Source: CAZHBD01 sp964530555 (GTDB lineage: Bacteria > Patescibacteriota > Saccharimonadia > Saccharimonadales > AWTP1-31). From it: a stretch of DNA of 19,238 nucleotides. The stretch spans positions 1 through 19,238 of the forward strand of contig CAZHBD010000011.1 of NCBI GenBank assembly GCA_964530555.1. Direction: 5' to 3'. The notes below the pieces were generated by a model. That model did no database searches and was not told where the DNA came from. It saw nothing but the letters and a program-made list of their open reading frames with translations. Positions within the stretch are counted from its first letter, which is position 1; each line of letters begins with the position of its first letter. The translations under genes were made by a program, and so were the position numbers. Below are positions 1 through 7,748 of the stretch, piece by piece.

Positions 1-343
1 AGCGGCGATCGCGCAGGCAGTTAGCGGTTTGGCGCGAACTATAGATGCCACGGCTATCGTGGCCGAAACGGCTTCTGGTGAAACTGCGTTACAGGTGGTA
101 GCACATCGATCACCGGTGCCTACCATAGCTGTTACACCACAACAGCGCGTGGCTCAGCAGCTGGCGCTCGTATACGGCACCAAGAGCTACCGTCGGCCGG
201 TTGACAAATTGGCGGCCACCAAGCTAACCAACTGGCTGCTGCAGAATAAGGTTCTCAAGAAAGGTGATACCGTCATTACGGTGTCAGGTAAATATCCTGG
301 CGTTGTGGGTACGACGGATACAATTAAGGTGCGCGTGCTGTAA
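1..343 (+). CDS. pyk: Pyruvate kinase, C-terminal part (5' end outside window)
   Basis: This is the C-terminal domain of pyruvate kinase, which transfers phosphate from phosphoenolpyruvate to ADP in the last step of glycolysis. The frame is open from base 2 and ends at TAA 341-343, giving about 113 residues. It carries the family's C-terminal pattern: a helix with AVSGLAR, then AIVAETASGETA, a THRSP-like turn, PTIAVTP, and a final strand region reading GDTVITVSGKYPGVVGTTD that corresponds to the effector-binding domain near the C-terminus. An internal TTG at 29 gives an apparent shorter ORF, but the similarity extends through it to the window edge, so the gene is simply cut by the window. pgk follows after 17 bases, so the two are probably cotranscribed. 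The catalytic barrel is not in view. Confidence 0.88.
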   Translation, partial: AAIAQAVSGLARTIDATAIVAETASGETALQVVAHRSPVPTIAVTPQQRVAQQLALVYGTKSYRRPVDKLAATKLTNWLLQNKVLKKGDTVITVSGKYPGVVGTTDTIKVRVL

Positions 344-360
344 ACAAATAAGGGTGGGCA

Positions 361-1656
361 ATGAGTTTTACGAAGAAAACAGTCAAAGACGTCAGCTTCA
401 AGAATAAAGTTGTATTATTGCGTGCCGACTACAATGTTCCGGTAGGAGACGACGGTACTATCGCTGACGACTATCGAATCACCCAATCAGTACCGACCAT
501 TGAGTACCTCCAGAATAAGGACGCCAAAATAGTGATCATTAGTCACCTCGGTCGTCCGAAAGACGCTCATGATACCAAGGCAAGTTTGTGGCCCGTTGCC
601 AAGCGTCTGCAGCAACTGGTTAAGGGTAAAGTCAGCTTTGTTCGAGACTGTATCGGGCCAGAAGTAGAAAAAGCCGTTGCGGCGATGAAGCCGAAAGACG
701 TTATTTTGTTGGAGAATTTACGCTATCATCCTGAAGAAGAAGCCAACGATAAGAAGTTTGCGGAGTCGCTCGCGGCGCCAGCTCAAGTTTTTGTCCAAGA
801 TGGGTTTGGTGTGGTGCATCGGGCGCATGCTAGCACTAGTGCGGTAACAAAGTTTTTGCCGAGCGTGGCAGGTTTGCTGTTGCGGCGCGAAGTCGACACG
901 ATTACTGACGTCATGGAACAGCCACAACGCCCGCTAGTGGCAGTGATTGGCGGCGCGAAAATTGCCGATAAGATCGAGGTGCTCAGTCGCTTTATCGGCA
1001 TAGCCGATGTGGTGGTGGTTGGCGGCGCGATGGCTAACACCTTCTTGGCTGCTGAAGGCATAAACATCGGTTCCAGCAAAACTGATAAAAACGACTTGCC
1101 ACTGGCTAAACAGATTCTAGAGCGAGCCAAGAAAGAGGCCAAAAAACGCCACTTTGTCTTTTACCTGCCACAAGACGGAGTGGTGGCTACTAGTTTGGAC
1201 AAGACTGCTACAACACGCATCGTAGACTGGGATGCACACGTTATTGCTGATATCGAGAGTTATCCCGGTAAACCACCTGCTAGAGCCAGCAATATTCAAA
1301 AAGGCGAAATGATACTGGACATCGGTCCGTTCTCAGGTGCGTTTGTAGCCGGTTGTATCCAGCTCGCTAACACAGTTGTTTGGAATGGCGCGCTTGGCGT
1401 AACAGAAACACCGGCCGTGCACGGTCCAGTGGGGCCGTTCTCGCACGGTACCGATCTATTGATTGACGCCATGCTTGGTGAGTATGGCCATCGGCCCTTC
1501 AGCCTGGTCGGTGGCGGTGATACGGTTGGATATATCGAACAGCGCAAACTGACAGCTGCGTTTAATCATGTTTCCACAGGTGGCGGTGCAAGTCTCGAGT
1601 TGATGTCAGGTAAAAAACTGCCAGGAGTCGAAGCTCTACTGTCGAAAAGTAAGTAG
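361..1656 (+). CDS. pgk: Phosphoglycerate kinase
   Basis: Phosphoglycerate kinase interconverts 1,3-bisphosphoglycerate plus ADP with 3-phosphoglycerate plus ATP in the cytosol. Family signatures appear in order: RADYNVP near residue 21 (substrate-binding RxDxNVP), SHLGRPK near 61, LENLRYHPEEE near 119, DGFGVVHRAHAS near 147 (most homologues have DAFGxxHRAHAS), GGAKIADKIEVL near 197, GGGDT near 385 and STGGGASLE near 403. At 431 residues it is longer than the usual bacterial 390-400. The extra length lies mainly around residues 300-320 (an ESYPGKPPARASNIQKGE-like stretch) before the conserved LDIGP. The ATG at 361 follows a G-rich stretch (AGGGTGGGC) that can act as a ribosome binding site. 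The gene sits between pyk and tpiA in a glycolytic cluster. Confidence 0.96.
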   Translation: MSFTKKTVKDVSFKNKVVLLRADYNVPVGDDGTIADDYRITQSVPTIEYLQNKDAKIVIISHLGRPKDAHDTKASLWPVAKRLQQLVKGKVSFVRDCIGPEVEKAVAAMKPKDVILLENLRYHPEEEANDKKFAESLAAPAQVFVQDGFGVVHRAHASTSAVTKFLPSVAGLLLRREVDTITDVMEQPQRPLVAVIGGAKIADKIEVLSRFIGIADVVVVGGAMANTFLAAEGINIGSSKTDKNDLPLAKQILERAKKEAKKRHFVFYLPQDGVVATSLDKTATTRIVDWDAHVIADIESYPGKPPARASNIQKGEMILDIGPFSGAFVAGCIQLANTVVWNGALGVTETPAVHGPVGPFSHGTDLLIDAMLGEYGHRPFSLVGGGDTVGYIEQRKLTAAFNHVSTGGGASLELMSGKKLPGVEALLSKSK

Positions 1657-1663
1657 AATAGAG

Positions 1664-1669
1664 TACAAT
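1664..1669 (+). promoter_or_regulatory. Candidate -10 box for tpiA
   Basis: TACAAT lies 13 bases before the tpiA ATG, in the short pgk-tpiA gap where no Shine-Dalgarno sequence is visible. If used, the RNA would begin about 6 bases before the ATG. No convincing -35 hexamer is present, so this internal promoter is tentative. Confidence 0.35.
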
Positions 1670-1682
1670 AACCATAAGCATT

Positions 1683-2474
1683 ATGACCGACCGTAAAACC
1701 CTCATTGTTGCGAACTGGAAGATGAACCTGGACGTTCAGCAGGCGAGTTTGTTGGTGCACCGACTCAGTGAGCGAATTCGTATCCATCGAGATATTGAGG
1801 TTGTGCTGGCGCCCAGCTTGTTGGCCTTGCAGCCATTGAGCCTCCAGATCGATCGGAGAAAGTTTCGCCTGGCAGCTCAAAACGCGTACTTTAAAGACGA
1901 AGGGGCTTTTACTGGCGAAGTATCGTTTACTATGCTGCAAGACCTGGTCCACTACGTTATCATCGGACACAGCGAGCGACGCTTATATTTTCATGAAACC
2001 GATGACATAATACGGGATAAAGTAGCGGCTGCTCTGCGGAACGGCATCGCTCCTATTTTATGTGTTGGCGAAACCAAGCATGAGCGATCCCAGCACGAAA
2101 CTCGGCAAGTCTTGCATGATCAGCTCATCGCCGCGTTGGCAAACGTGACAAGTGAAGAGATTGAGGATGTGGTTATTGCCTATGAACCGGTGTGGGCAAT
2201 CAGCACCTTTAACGGCATTCTGGCAAAACCCGAAGGTGTGCAAACTGAACTTGATTTTATCCGGCATCAAATACAAGAGCTCTACGGCAAGACAGCTTCA
2301 CAGCGAGTTCGAATTCTCTACGGTGGCAGCGTTGATGATCAGATAGTATCCGGCTACTTGCGGCTCGAGGGTTGTGATGGCGCCCTTGTTGGCGGAGCTA
2401 GCTTGCACTACGAGAAATTTAGTGCAATTGTTGATGCTGCATATCGGCTCCATCGTATGCCAGAGGAGTCATAG
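1683..2474 (+). CDS. tpiA: Triosephosphate isomerase
   Basis: Triosephosphate isomerase interconverts dihydroxyacetone phosphate and glyceraldehyde 3-phosphate. At 263 residues it is slightly long for the family (about 250). The catalytic set is complete: Lys in ANWKMN (residues 10-15), His in IGHSERR (about 94-100) and Glu in AYEPVWAI (about 166-173). The phosphate-binding YGGSV and the GALVGGASL near the C-terminus are also present. The flexible lid, normally IGTGKxATP right after PVWA, is replaced by a longer ISTFNGILAKPE, so the usual GTG-K lid is not present. The ATG at 1683 lacks a Shine-Dalgarno sequence but is preceded by TACAAT, hinting at an internal promoter. It lies 26 bases after pgk. 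Confidence 0.95.
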   Translation: MTDRKTLIVANWKMNLDVQQASLLVHRLSERIRIHRDIEVVLAPSLLALQPLSLQIDRRKFRLAAQNAYFKDEGAFTGEVSFTMLQDLVHYVIIGHSERRLYFHETDDIIRDKVAAALRNGIAPILCVGETKHERSQHETRQVLHDQLIAALANVTSEEIEDVVIAYEPVWAISTFNGILAKPEGVQTELDFIRHQIQELYGKTASQRVRILYGGSVDDQIVSGYLRLEGCDGALVGGASLHYEKFSAIVDAAYRLHRMPEES

Positions 2475-2475
2475 C

Positions 2476-2892
2476 GTGCCGGACGATACTCGAAAATTAT
2501 TTGATGTAGCTCACCCGGGGCAGACACCAGCTAACGCTGCATCAAGGCCGGTAATTGTTGGCAATAAACCCGTCATGCAAGATCCTATGATGTTGCAGCG
2601 CACGGATGCTCCCGCTACGCTCACACCTCATGGTAACGGCCTATTACCACTACATGACGATGTTAAGCCAGAAGAGTCTACCGACCAGAAGCCCGCTAAT
2701 ATGTCGGTTATATCTGGAGCTCCGGCAGAGGATGATCAACAGTTCACACAGCTTATCGATCAGGGTTCGTATTTTGTACACATTAAAGGGGCCAAAAGTA
2801 AAAAGATTGCTGCTAGGTTCTTTCTGTTGTTGGGTGCGCTTATAGCTATGGCGGCATTCGGCTACTACAGCGTAACATTCCTCAAAAAGTAG
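2476..2892 (+). CDS. Small C-terminally membrane-anchored protein, family not recognised
   Basis: I do not recognise a characterised family. The GTG at 2476 is chosen because GAGGAG (2463-2468) sits 7 bases upstream, inside the end of tpiA; a longer reading back to 2374 would run inside the tpiA gene. The product is about 138 residues. A polar, Pro-rich N-terminal half includes RPVIVGNKPVMQDPMM, followed by an acidic region, then a more structured stretch (FTQLIDQGSYFVHIKGAKSKK). It ends in one hydrophobic helix (about residues 112-132: ARFFLLLGALIAMAAFGYYS) and VTFLKK. With no signal peptide and a C-terminal helix flanked by lysines, it resembles a tail-anchored protein with its bulk in the cytosol. 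It starts one base after the tpiA stop, so translation is likely coupled. From memory, similar RPVIV/DPM proteins occur in Saccharibacteria; this could not be checked. Confidence 0.72.
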   Translation: MPDDTRKLFDVAHPGQTPANAASRPVIVGNKPVMQDPMMLQRTDAPATLTPHGNGLLPLHDDVKPEESTDQKPANMSVISGAPAEDDQQFTQLIDQGSYFVHIKGAKSKKIAARFFLLLGALIAMAAFGYYSVTFLKK

Positions 2893-2899
2893 CCCCATT

Positions 2900-2908
2900 T
2901 GCTAAAAT
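2900..2908 (+). promoter_or_regulatory. Extended -10 promoter placing transcription start at the pcrA start codon
   Basis: TGC-TAAAAT (hexamer 2903-2908) is followed by 6 bases and then the GTG at 2915. An RNA started 7 bases after the hexamer would begin at the start codon itself, giving a leaderless mRNA. No Shine-Dalgarno sequence precedes the GTG. The same ATTTGCTAAAATA string recurs at 5544-5556. Confidence 0.55.
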
Positions 2909-2914
2909 AGATAA

Positions 2915-5077
2915 GTGAAGCAAGATCTTCTTGAGGGGTTGAATCCGGAGCAGCGGCGAGCGGTCGAGACGACTGAAGGCCCGTTGCTTATTCAGGCTGG
3001 TGCGGGTAGTGGCAAGACAATGGTGTTGACACACCGGATAGCCCACATTATTGCCAGTCACAAAGCGACGCCGTATAACATCCTGGCAGTTACCTTTACT
3101 AACAAAGCTGCCAAAGAAATGCGGGAACGTGTCGCCAAGTTACTTGGTGAAAACGCTGATAATCGGAGCTTTATGCCGTGGATGGGAACGTTTCACAGTA
3201 TTTGTGTGCGGTTACTGCGTCAAGATGGCGAGTATGTCGGTTTACCCAAGAGCTTTGTGATTTTCGATGAAAGCGATCGGCTGAGTGCCATCAAGCAAGC
3301 TAGCAAGCAGGTTATGTTGGACGAGAAGAGCTTTCCGCCCCGTTCACTCTCCGGCCTTATTAGTAGCGCTAAAAACGACATGGTCGACCCAACGACGTAT
3401 GCCAACATGGCCAATAGCCCAGCGCAAAAGGCGGCGGCCCAAATCTTCCCACTCTACGAAAGGGTGCTCAAGGATGCTGGTGGCTTAGATTTCGATGATC
3501 TTATTAGCAAGACGGTGCAACTACTCCAGAACAATAGCGAAGTACGGGATAAGTGGCGCAAGCAGTTCAAGTACATCATGATTGATGAGTATCAAGACAC
3601 TAACGCTGCTCAATATAAGTTGATTAAGTTACTGACGGATATGCATAAGAACGTTGCTGTGGTTGGTGACGACTGGCAGAGTATTTACAGCTGGCGTGGG
3701 GCTGATTTTCGCAATATTCTCAACTTCGAAAAAGACTATCCCAAATGCACCGTCATTAAGCTGGAGCAAAACTATCGAAGCACCAAGCACATTCTTGATG
3801 CGGCACATGCGGTGATTACCAAAAACGCTCAACGCAGCGACAAGCGACTGTGGACGGCGGCAGATGGCGGCTTGCCAGTGCAGATTAACCAGGTGAATGG
3901 CGAACGTGCAGAGGGTGAAGCGGTAGTTCGGCGAATTCGCAACGGCGTCGACAATGGGCTACGAAGTTTTCGTGATTTTGCGGTGTTGTACCGAACGAAT
4001 GCCCAGAGTCGTTCGGTAGAAGAGGCGTTTGTGCACTATAACATTCCGTATCGAATTGTAGGCGGACAACGTTTTTATGACCGTAAAGAAATCAAAGATG
4101 TTATTGCCTATCTACGGCTCATTTTTCAGCCCGAAGATCGGGTGAGCTTTGAGCGCATTGTGAATGTTCCCACCCGTGGCCTGGGCAACACTTCGGTTCA
4201 GAAGTTTTTGCAGTGGCAAACCGACAATGCTCTGTCGCTCGAAGCGGCGCTTACTGAAGCTGGCCAGTGTGAAGTGGTTACCCCTAAGGCACGTAAGGCG
4301 CTGGCAGAGTTGGGAGATATCGTTGCTAGCCTTCGAGAAGTCATGGTGGGCAGTAGTGTATCAGGACTGATTGATTCACTGCTGCGCCGAATTGATTACC
4401 TGGCCTTTCTCAACGACGGTTCGGCCCAAGGTGAGGCGCGCCAAGAAAACGTGAAGGAATTATTGAGCGTGGCTCAAGAGTACCAAGACTTAGGCCTGGA
4501 TGGCTTTCTGGAAGAAGTTGCCCTGGTCAGTGATCTTGACGGAGCAGATTTTAACGGCGATGCAGTGACCTTAATGACGCTTCATGCTGCCAAAGGCTTG
4601 GAATTTCCTGTGGTGTTTATGGTAGGTATGGAAGAAACGATCTTTCCGCATTCGCGAGCACTGTATGATCAGAGTGAAATGGAAGAGGAGCGTCGTTTGT
4701 GCTATGTCGGCATGACTCGTGCCAAACAAGAGCTCTATTTGTTTTACGCCAGCAGCCGTGTGCTGTACGGTGGGGTGCAGCATAATTCACCTAGCCGGTT
4801 TTTATCGGAAATAGATGGAGAATTCCAACCAACTGACACTTATGGCGATTATGGGCAATCATCGTTTATGCAGGAGCCAACCTATGCTGCACCACCGAAG
4901 GCTGCTTCGACCGAGCCACGTTATGTGCCTGATCTGAGTGAAGGTGATGGGGTGCGCCATCAGCTATTTGGTGAGGGGACGGTTATGGAGCTTGATGGCG
5001 ACAACGCGGTCATCTACTTTAAAGGTCGGGGCGCAAAGAAATTGAATGTAGCGTTTGCCCCGCTCGAAAAGTTATGA
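2915..5077 (+). CDS. pcrA: ATP-dependent 3'-5' DNA helicase, UvrD/PcrA type
   Basis: This is a superfamily 1A helicase that unwinds DNA in repair and recombination and displaces bound proteins. Motifs in order: Q motif LNPEQRRAV, Walker A AGAGSGKT (28-35), motif Ia FTNKAAKEM, Walker B DEYQDTN near 228, motif III VVGDDWQSIYSWRGAD near 247, motif IV LEQNYRST, motif V TLMTLHAAKGLEFPVV, and motif VI EERRLCYVGMTRAK. Motif III has Trp where most relatives have Asp (GDDDQSIYGWRGA). A linker after residue 640 leads to a C-terminal Tudor-like domain (GDGVRHQLFGEGTV...VIYFKGRGAKKL), as in PcrA, where this part contacts RNA polymerase. The length of 720 is normal. The start is GTG at 2915, apparently leaderless. 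The stop overlaps the next gene by four bases (ATGA). Confidence 0.96.
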   Translation: MKQDLLEGLNPEQRRAVETTEGPLLIQAGAGSGKTMVLTHRIAHIIASHKATPYNILAVTFTNKAAKEMRERVAKLLGENADNRSFMPWMGTFHSICVRLLRQDGEYVGLPKSFVIFDESDRLSAIKQASKQVMLDEKSFPPRSLSGLISSAKNDMVDPTTYANMANSPAQKAAAQIFPLYERVLKDAGGLDFDDLISKTVQLLQNNSEVRDKWRKQFKYIMIDEYQDTNAAQYKLIKLLTDMHKNVAVVGDDWQSIYSWRGADFRNILNFEKDYPKCTVIKLEQNYRSTKHILDAAHAVITKNAQRSDKRLWTAADGGLPVQINQVNGERAEGEAVVRRIRNGVDNGLRSFRDFAVLYRTNAQSRSVEEAFVHYNIPYRIVGGQRFYDRKEIKDVIAYLRLIFQPEDRVSFERIVNVPTRGLGNTSVQKFLQWQTDNALSLEAALTEAGQCEVVTPKARKALAELGDIVASLREVMVGSSVSGLIDSLLRRIDYLAFLNDGSAQGEARQENVKELLSVAQEYQDLGLDGFLEEVALVSDLDGADFNGDAVTLMTLHAAKGLEFPVVFMVGMEETIFPHSRALYDQSEMEEERRLCYVGMTRAKQELYLFYASSRVLYGGVQHNSPSRFLSEIDGEFQPTDTYGDYGQSSFMQEPTYAAPPKAASTEPRYVPDLSEGDGVRHQLFGEGTVMELDGDNAVIYFKGRGAKKLNVAFAPLEKL

Positions 5078-5562
5078 AACTAAAAACCACAGTCGGCAGA
5101 TTGATATTTTATGCTGGCTGGCCGCTGATCTACGTAGTTCTGCGTTTTGGGTCACCACGCACACGTATTTTTGTAGTCGTTGGTAATGAAGTGCTACTGA
5201 TTAAAAACCTGATTGGAGATAACCGATGGACCTTACCGGGCGGTGGCTTACGGTGGCGTGAGTCGCCAGCACATGGTGCGGCTCGGGAGTTACGCGAAGA
5301 ACTTGGACTGATCATCGCCGATGCAAAACTACAGCTACTAGCTCCCGAAGTCGTGCGTTTATGTCATGGAGGCTTTCAGCTACGAGGCTGGCCGCTGATA
5401 GTTACGCTCTCCACAAAGCCAGAGCTAAAGACGCGAATCACTGAGATAGCCGAAACTACCTGGGTCGACATCAGTCGGCTTGCTCAACATGCTGACGTAA
5501 GTAAGGGTGTGCTGCAACTCTTACCATTCTTTCGGATGGTGAAATTTGCTAAAATACCATAG
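5074..5562 (+). CDS. Nudix hydrolase with hydrophobic N-terminus
   Basis: Nudix enzymes hydrolyse nucleoside diphosphates linked to another group. The complete Nudix box is present around residues 57-79: GGLRWRESPAHGAARELREELGL fits G-x5-E-x7-REUxEExGU, so the metal-binding glutamates are intact. It is preceded by RWTLPGG and a strand RIFVVVGNEVLLIKN. The first 25 residues (LIFYAGWPLIYVVLRF) are hydrophobic and could form a membrane anchor or packing helix, which is unusual for a cytosolic Nudix protein. At 162 residues the size is typical. The ATG overlaps the pcrA stop (ATGA), so translation is probably coupled, though no functional link to the helicase is implied. The substrate cannot be predicted. 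Confidence 0.88.
   Translation: MKLKTTVGRLIFYAGWPLIYVVLRFGSPRTRIFVVVGNEVLLIKNLIGDNRWTLPGGGLRWRESPAHGAARELREELGLIIADAKLQLLAPEVVRLCHGGFQLRGWPLIVTLSTKPELKTRITEIAETTWVDISRLAQHADVSKGVLQLLPFFRMVKFAKIP
5547..5555 (+). promoter_or_regulatory. Extended -10 promoter for the DUF348-G5 gene
   Basis: TGC-TAAAAT (hexamer 5550-5555) lies inside the last codons of the Nudix gene, in the same string used before pcrA. Predicted RNA start is near 5562, giving a leader that includes GGAGGG at 5572-5577. A second weaker -10, TATAGT at 5578-5583, would start RNA near 5590, about 9 bases before the first ATG. Which of the two is used is not clear. Confidence 0.45.
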
Positions 5563-5598
5563 ACCACGATCGGAGGGTATAGTATTTGATTTACTCTC

Positions 5599-6900
5599 AT
5601 GCGGGGGTCTCTAACTATGCGTCATATTAAACGTCTGTCGCGAAAATATATAGCGCGGCCCAAAAGAAATTGGTGGCATCCCAAGTATTTGCGTCACCAC
5701 CCGTTCATCGTGCCTGTAACTACTTTTTTGTTGTTATTTATCGTGAGTGCGGTTGGATTTGTGTTGCTAAATTCTCGCGGGCAAACACTCAAGCCACAGG
5801 ATTCGCATATTGTCATTGTTTCGTACGATAAAGAGAAGAAAACTGTCCCGACTCGAGCCAATACGGTTGAAGACCTGCTTAAGCGACTCAATATAACGCT
5901 GGCTGATGGTGATGTGGTGGAGCCCGCAAAAGACACCTTGATCCAAGAAGATAATTTCCATGTCAATGTCTACCGTGCAAAACCCGTGACAATCGTTGAT
6001 GATGGTAGAAAGACACTCGCCTACAATGCGGCTACTACTCCTCGGAGCATTGCGGCTAAAGCCGGCATAAAAGTGTTTGCGGAAGATGATATTAAGTCGG
6101 TTGCTCCAGAAGATATTATGCAAGATGGGATCGGCCAAAAAATTGTTATTAACCGTGCAACGCCAGCGGTCGTGATTTTATATGGCACGCCCGTGCCAGT
6201 AAGGAGCCGAACTAAAACGGTGGGGGACATGTTAAAAGAAAAGAATGTCAACCTGGCTCCCGGCGACACCTTGTCACCAGCTGCCAATACGCCCTTATCA
6301 AAAGATATGCAGATTTTTGTAACTCGGGTTGGTACGCAAATTGCCACCAGCGAAGAAAGTATTCCGTTTGAAACGCAAACCGTAGAAGATCCGAGTTTGT
6401 CATTTGGCACATCTGCAGTGCGCCAACAGGGAACAGAAGGTAAACGGATTGTGACCTACGAGGTGCAGCTTGAAAATGGTAAGGAAGTTGGCCGGAAGCA
6501 GATTCAATCTGTTGTAGCCCAGCAGCCAACCCCGCAAATTATGGCACGCGGCAAGGCGGTGCAAATTCCGGGCGATGTATCGTCCGTCATGGCGGCGGCT
6601 GGCATAAGTTCGAGCGACTACGCGTACGTAAACTATATTGTTAGCCGTGAGTCGGGCTGGTGCCCGACTAAGTGGCAGGGACAACGCTCGTGCCCAAGCT
6701 ACTATGAAGCATTGCACGATCCATCGAGTGGTTATGGCTACGGACTGTGTCAGTCAACCCCGGCTATCAAGATGGCAACCGCAGGTGCTGACTGGCAAAC
6801 TAACCCTGTTACGCAGTTGCGGTGGTGCGCGAATTACGCCTCTCGTTACGGTGGCTGGTCCGGTGCCTACAATCACTGGATTGCCTATAGCTGGTGGTAG
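5599..6900 (+). CDS. Membrane-anchored DUF348-G5 protein with lytic-transglycosylase-like C-terminus
   Basis: This resembles YabE/Rpf-type cell-wall proteins, which cut or remodel peptidoglycan outside the cell. A basic N-terminus and one transmembrane helix (about 36-57, FIVPVTTFLLLFIVSAVGFVLL) predict an exported, N-anchored protein. Three DUF348-like repeats follow (about 69-120, 125-180, 190-240, with recurring TVEDLL/TVGDML and GD..P elements), then a G5 domain (about 250-310, with the EGKRIVTYEVQLENGKEVGR pattern). The last 90 residues resemble a soluble lytic transglycosylase/Rpf fold: VNYIVSRESGW with likely catalytic Glu 351, GYGLCQSTPAIKM, and YGGWSGAYNHW. Four cysteines in this domain (355, 365, 384, 410) could form two disulfides. 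The start may be ATG 5599 or ATG 5617; the latter gives 427 residues starting MRHIKRLS. The family role is established, but activity here is inferred. Confidence 0.88.
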   Translation: MRGSLTMRHIKRLSRKYIARPKRNWWHPKYLRHHPFIVPVTTFLLLFIVSAVGFVLLNSRGQTLKPQDSHIVIVSYDKEKKTVPTRANTVEDLLKRLNITLADGDVVEPAKDTLIQEDNFHVNVYRAKPVTIVDDGRKTLAYNAATTPRSIAAKAGIKVFAEDDIKSVAPEDIMQDGIGQKIVINRATPAVVILYGTPVPVRSRTKTVGDMLKEKNVNLAPGDTLSPAANTPLSKDMQIFVTRVGTQIATSEESIPFETQTVEDPSLSFGTSAVRQQGTEGKRIVTYEVQLENGKEVGRKQIQSVVAQQPTPQIMARGKAVQIPGDVSSVMAAAGISSSDYAYVNYIVSRESGWCPTKWQGQRSCPSYYEALHDPSSGYGYGLCQSTPAIKMATAGADWQTNPVTQLRWCANYASRYGGWSGAYNHWIAYSWW

Positions 6901-6915
6901 GTGCTAGTGAGCTTC

Positions 6916-6924
6916 TGCTACAAT
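6916..6924 (+). promoter_or_regulatory. Extended -10 promoter immediately before ksgA
   Basis: TGC-TACAAT (hexamer 6919-6924) is followed by 7 bases and then the ksgA ATG at 6932, so the predicted RNA start coincides with the start codon. There is no Shine-Dalgarno sequence in the 31-base gap. Confidence 0.6.
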
Positions 6925-6931
6925 ACGACTA

Positions 6932-7705
6932 ATGAACATTGCACCCAAGAAGTCGCTCGGCCAGCACTGGTTGGCTGACGAGACGGCTTTGGCAGCCATG
7001 TGTGCAGCGGCTAGTCTACATGCCGATGACGTGGTCTTAGAGATTGGTCCTGGATTGGGGACACTTACGCAACTGTTAGTACAACGCGCAAAGCAAGTTA
7101 TCGCAGTCGAGTTTGATTTGCAGTTGGCAGCGAAACTGCCCGAACTAGTCACCGCTGATAACCTACAAGTCACTGCTGCCGACATTCTGCGCTTCGATCT
7201 CAGTCACCTCCCGGTCGGGTATAAAGTCGTAGCCAATATCCCGTACTATCTGACAAGTAATCTCTTGCAGGTGTTATGTGAATCGACTAACCCACCTTCA
7301 CAAATGGCGCTGTTGGTCCAGAAAGAAGTTGCCGAGCGTGTCGCAGCTGAGCCGGGCGATATGTCACTTCTCAGTGTTACGGTTCAGTATTACTGCCAGG
7401 CTAGTCTCGACATGATTGTACCTGCGGCACTCTTTACGCCACCACCAAAAGTTGATTCACAGATTCTCAAGCTGAAATATCGTGAGAAACCACTGTTTGA
7501 TGGCGTGGATGCTAAACGGTTCTTCCAGTTAGTAAAAGCTGGCTTTGCACAGCGTCGCAAGAAACTAAAGAGTAGTCTGGCCGCAGGCCTGAGGCTCGAT
7601 AAAACTGCAGTTGAACAGTTGCTAACAAAAGCGGGCATTGACCCGAATGCTCGTCCGCAAGAACTCAGCCTACATGATTGGCATAAGATTTATACAAACA
7701 TGTGA
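6932..7705 (+). CDS. rsmA: 16S rRNA adenine dimethyltransferase KsgA/RsmA
   Basis: KsgA/RsmA uses S-adenosylmethionine to dimethylate two adjacent adenines in the 3' end hairpin of 16S rRNA during small-subunit maturation. Signatures are KKSLGQHWL at 6-14 (usually KSLGQNFL), the SAM-binding motif VVLEIGPGLGTLT near 34-46, acidic VEFD near 58, and the catalytic NIPYYLTS near 104. LVQKEVAERV, FTPPPKVDS and the C-terminal FAQRRKKLKSSL, which binds rRNA, are also present. The length of 257 is normal. The ATG has no Shine-Dalgarno sequence and lies 7 bases after TACAAT, so the mRNA is predicted to be leaderless. It is separated from the marR operon by a strong promoter. Confidence 0.95.
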   Translation: MNIAPKKSLGQHWLADETALAAMCAAASLHADDVVLEIGPGLGTLTQLLVQRAKQVIAVEFDLQLAAKLPELVTADNLQVTAADILRFDLSHLPVGYKVVANIPYYLTSNLLQVLCESTNPPSQMALLVQKEVAERVAAEPGDMSLLSVTVQYYCQASLDMIVPAALFTPPPKVDSQILKLKYREKPLFDGVDAKRFFQLVKAGFAQRRKKLKSSLAAGLRLDKTAVEQLLTKAGIDPNARPQELSLHDWHKIYTNM

Positions 7706-7710
7706 AAAAC

Positions 7711-7742
7711 ACTTGACTTGTTAAGTATCGTTTACGTACAAT
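7711..7742 (+). promoter_or_regulatory. marR operon promoter with overlapping palindromic operator
   Basis: TTGACT (7713-7718) and TACAAT (7737-7742) with an 18-base spacer form a good sigma-70 promoter. The ATG at 7749 follows 6 bases after the -10, so the transcript should be leaderless. The -35 is covered by a 16-base imperfect palindrome at 7711-7726: arms ACTTGAC and GTTAAGT around TT, one mismatch per arm pair. That size and position fit a MarR dimer site and suggest self-repression. A second inverted repeat, CGTAC (7735-7739) and GTACG (7752-7756), spans the -10 and start codon. Confidence 0.7.
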
Positions 7743-7748
7743 GCTGGT

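Noticed and set aside
2374..2475. Upstream extension of the small membrane-anchored protein to ATG 2374.
   Set aside because: The extra 34 residues lie within the conserved C-terminus of tpiA in another frame, and GTG 2476 has a strong ribosome binding site.
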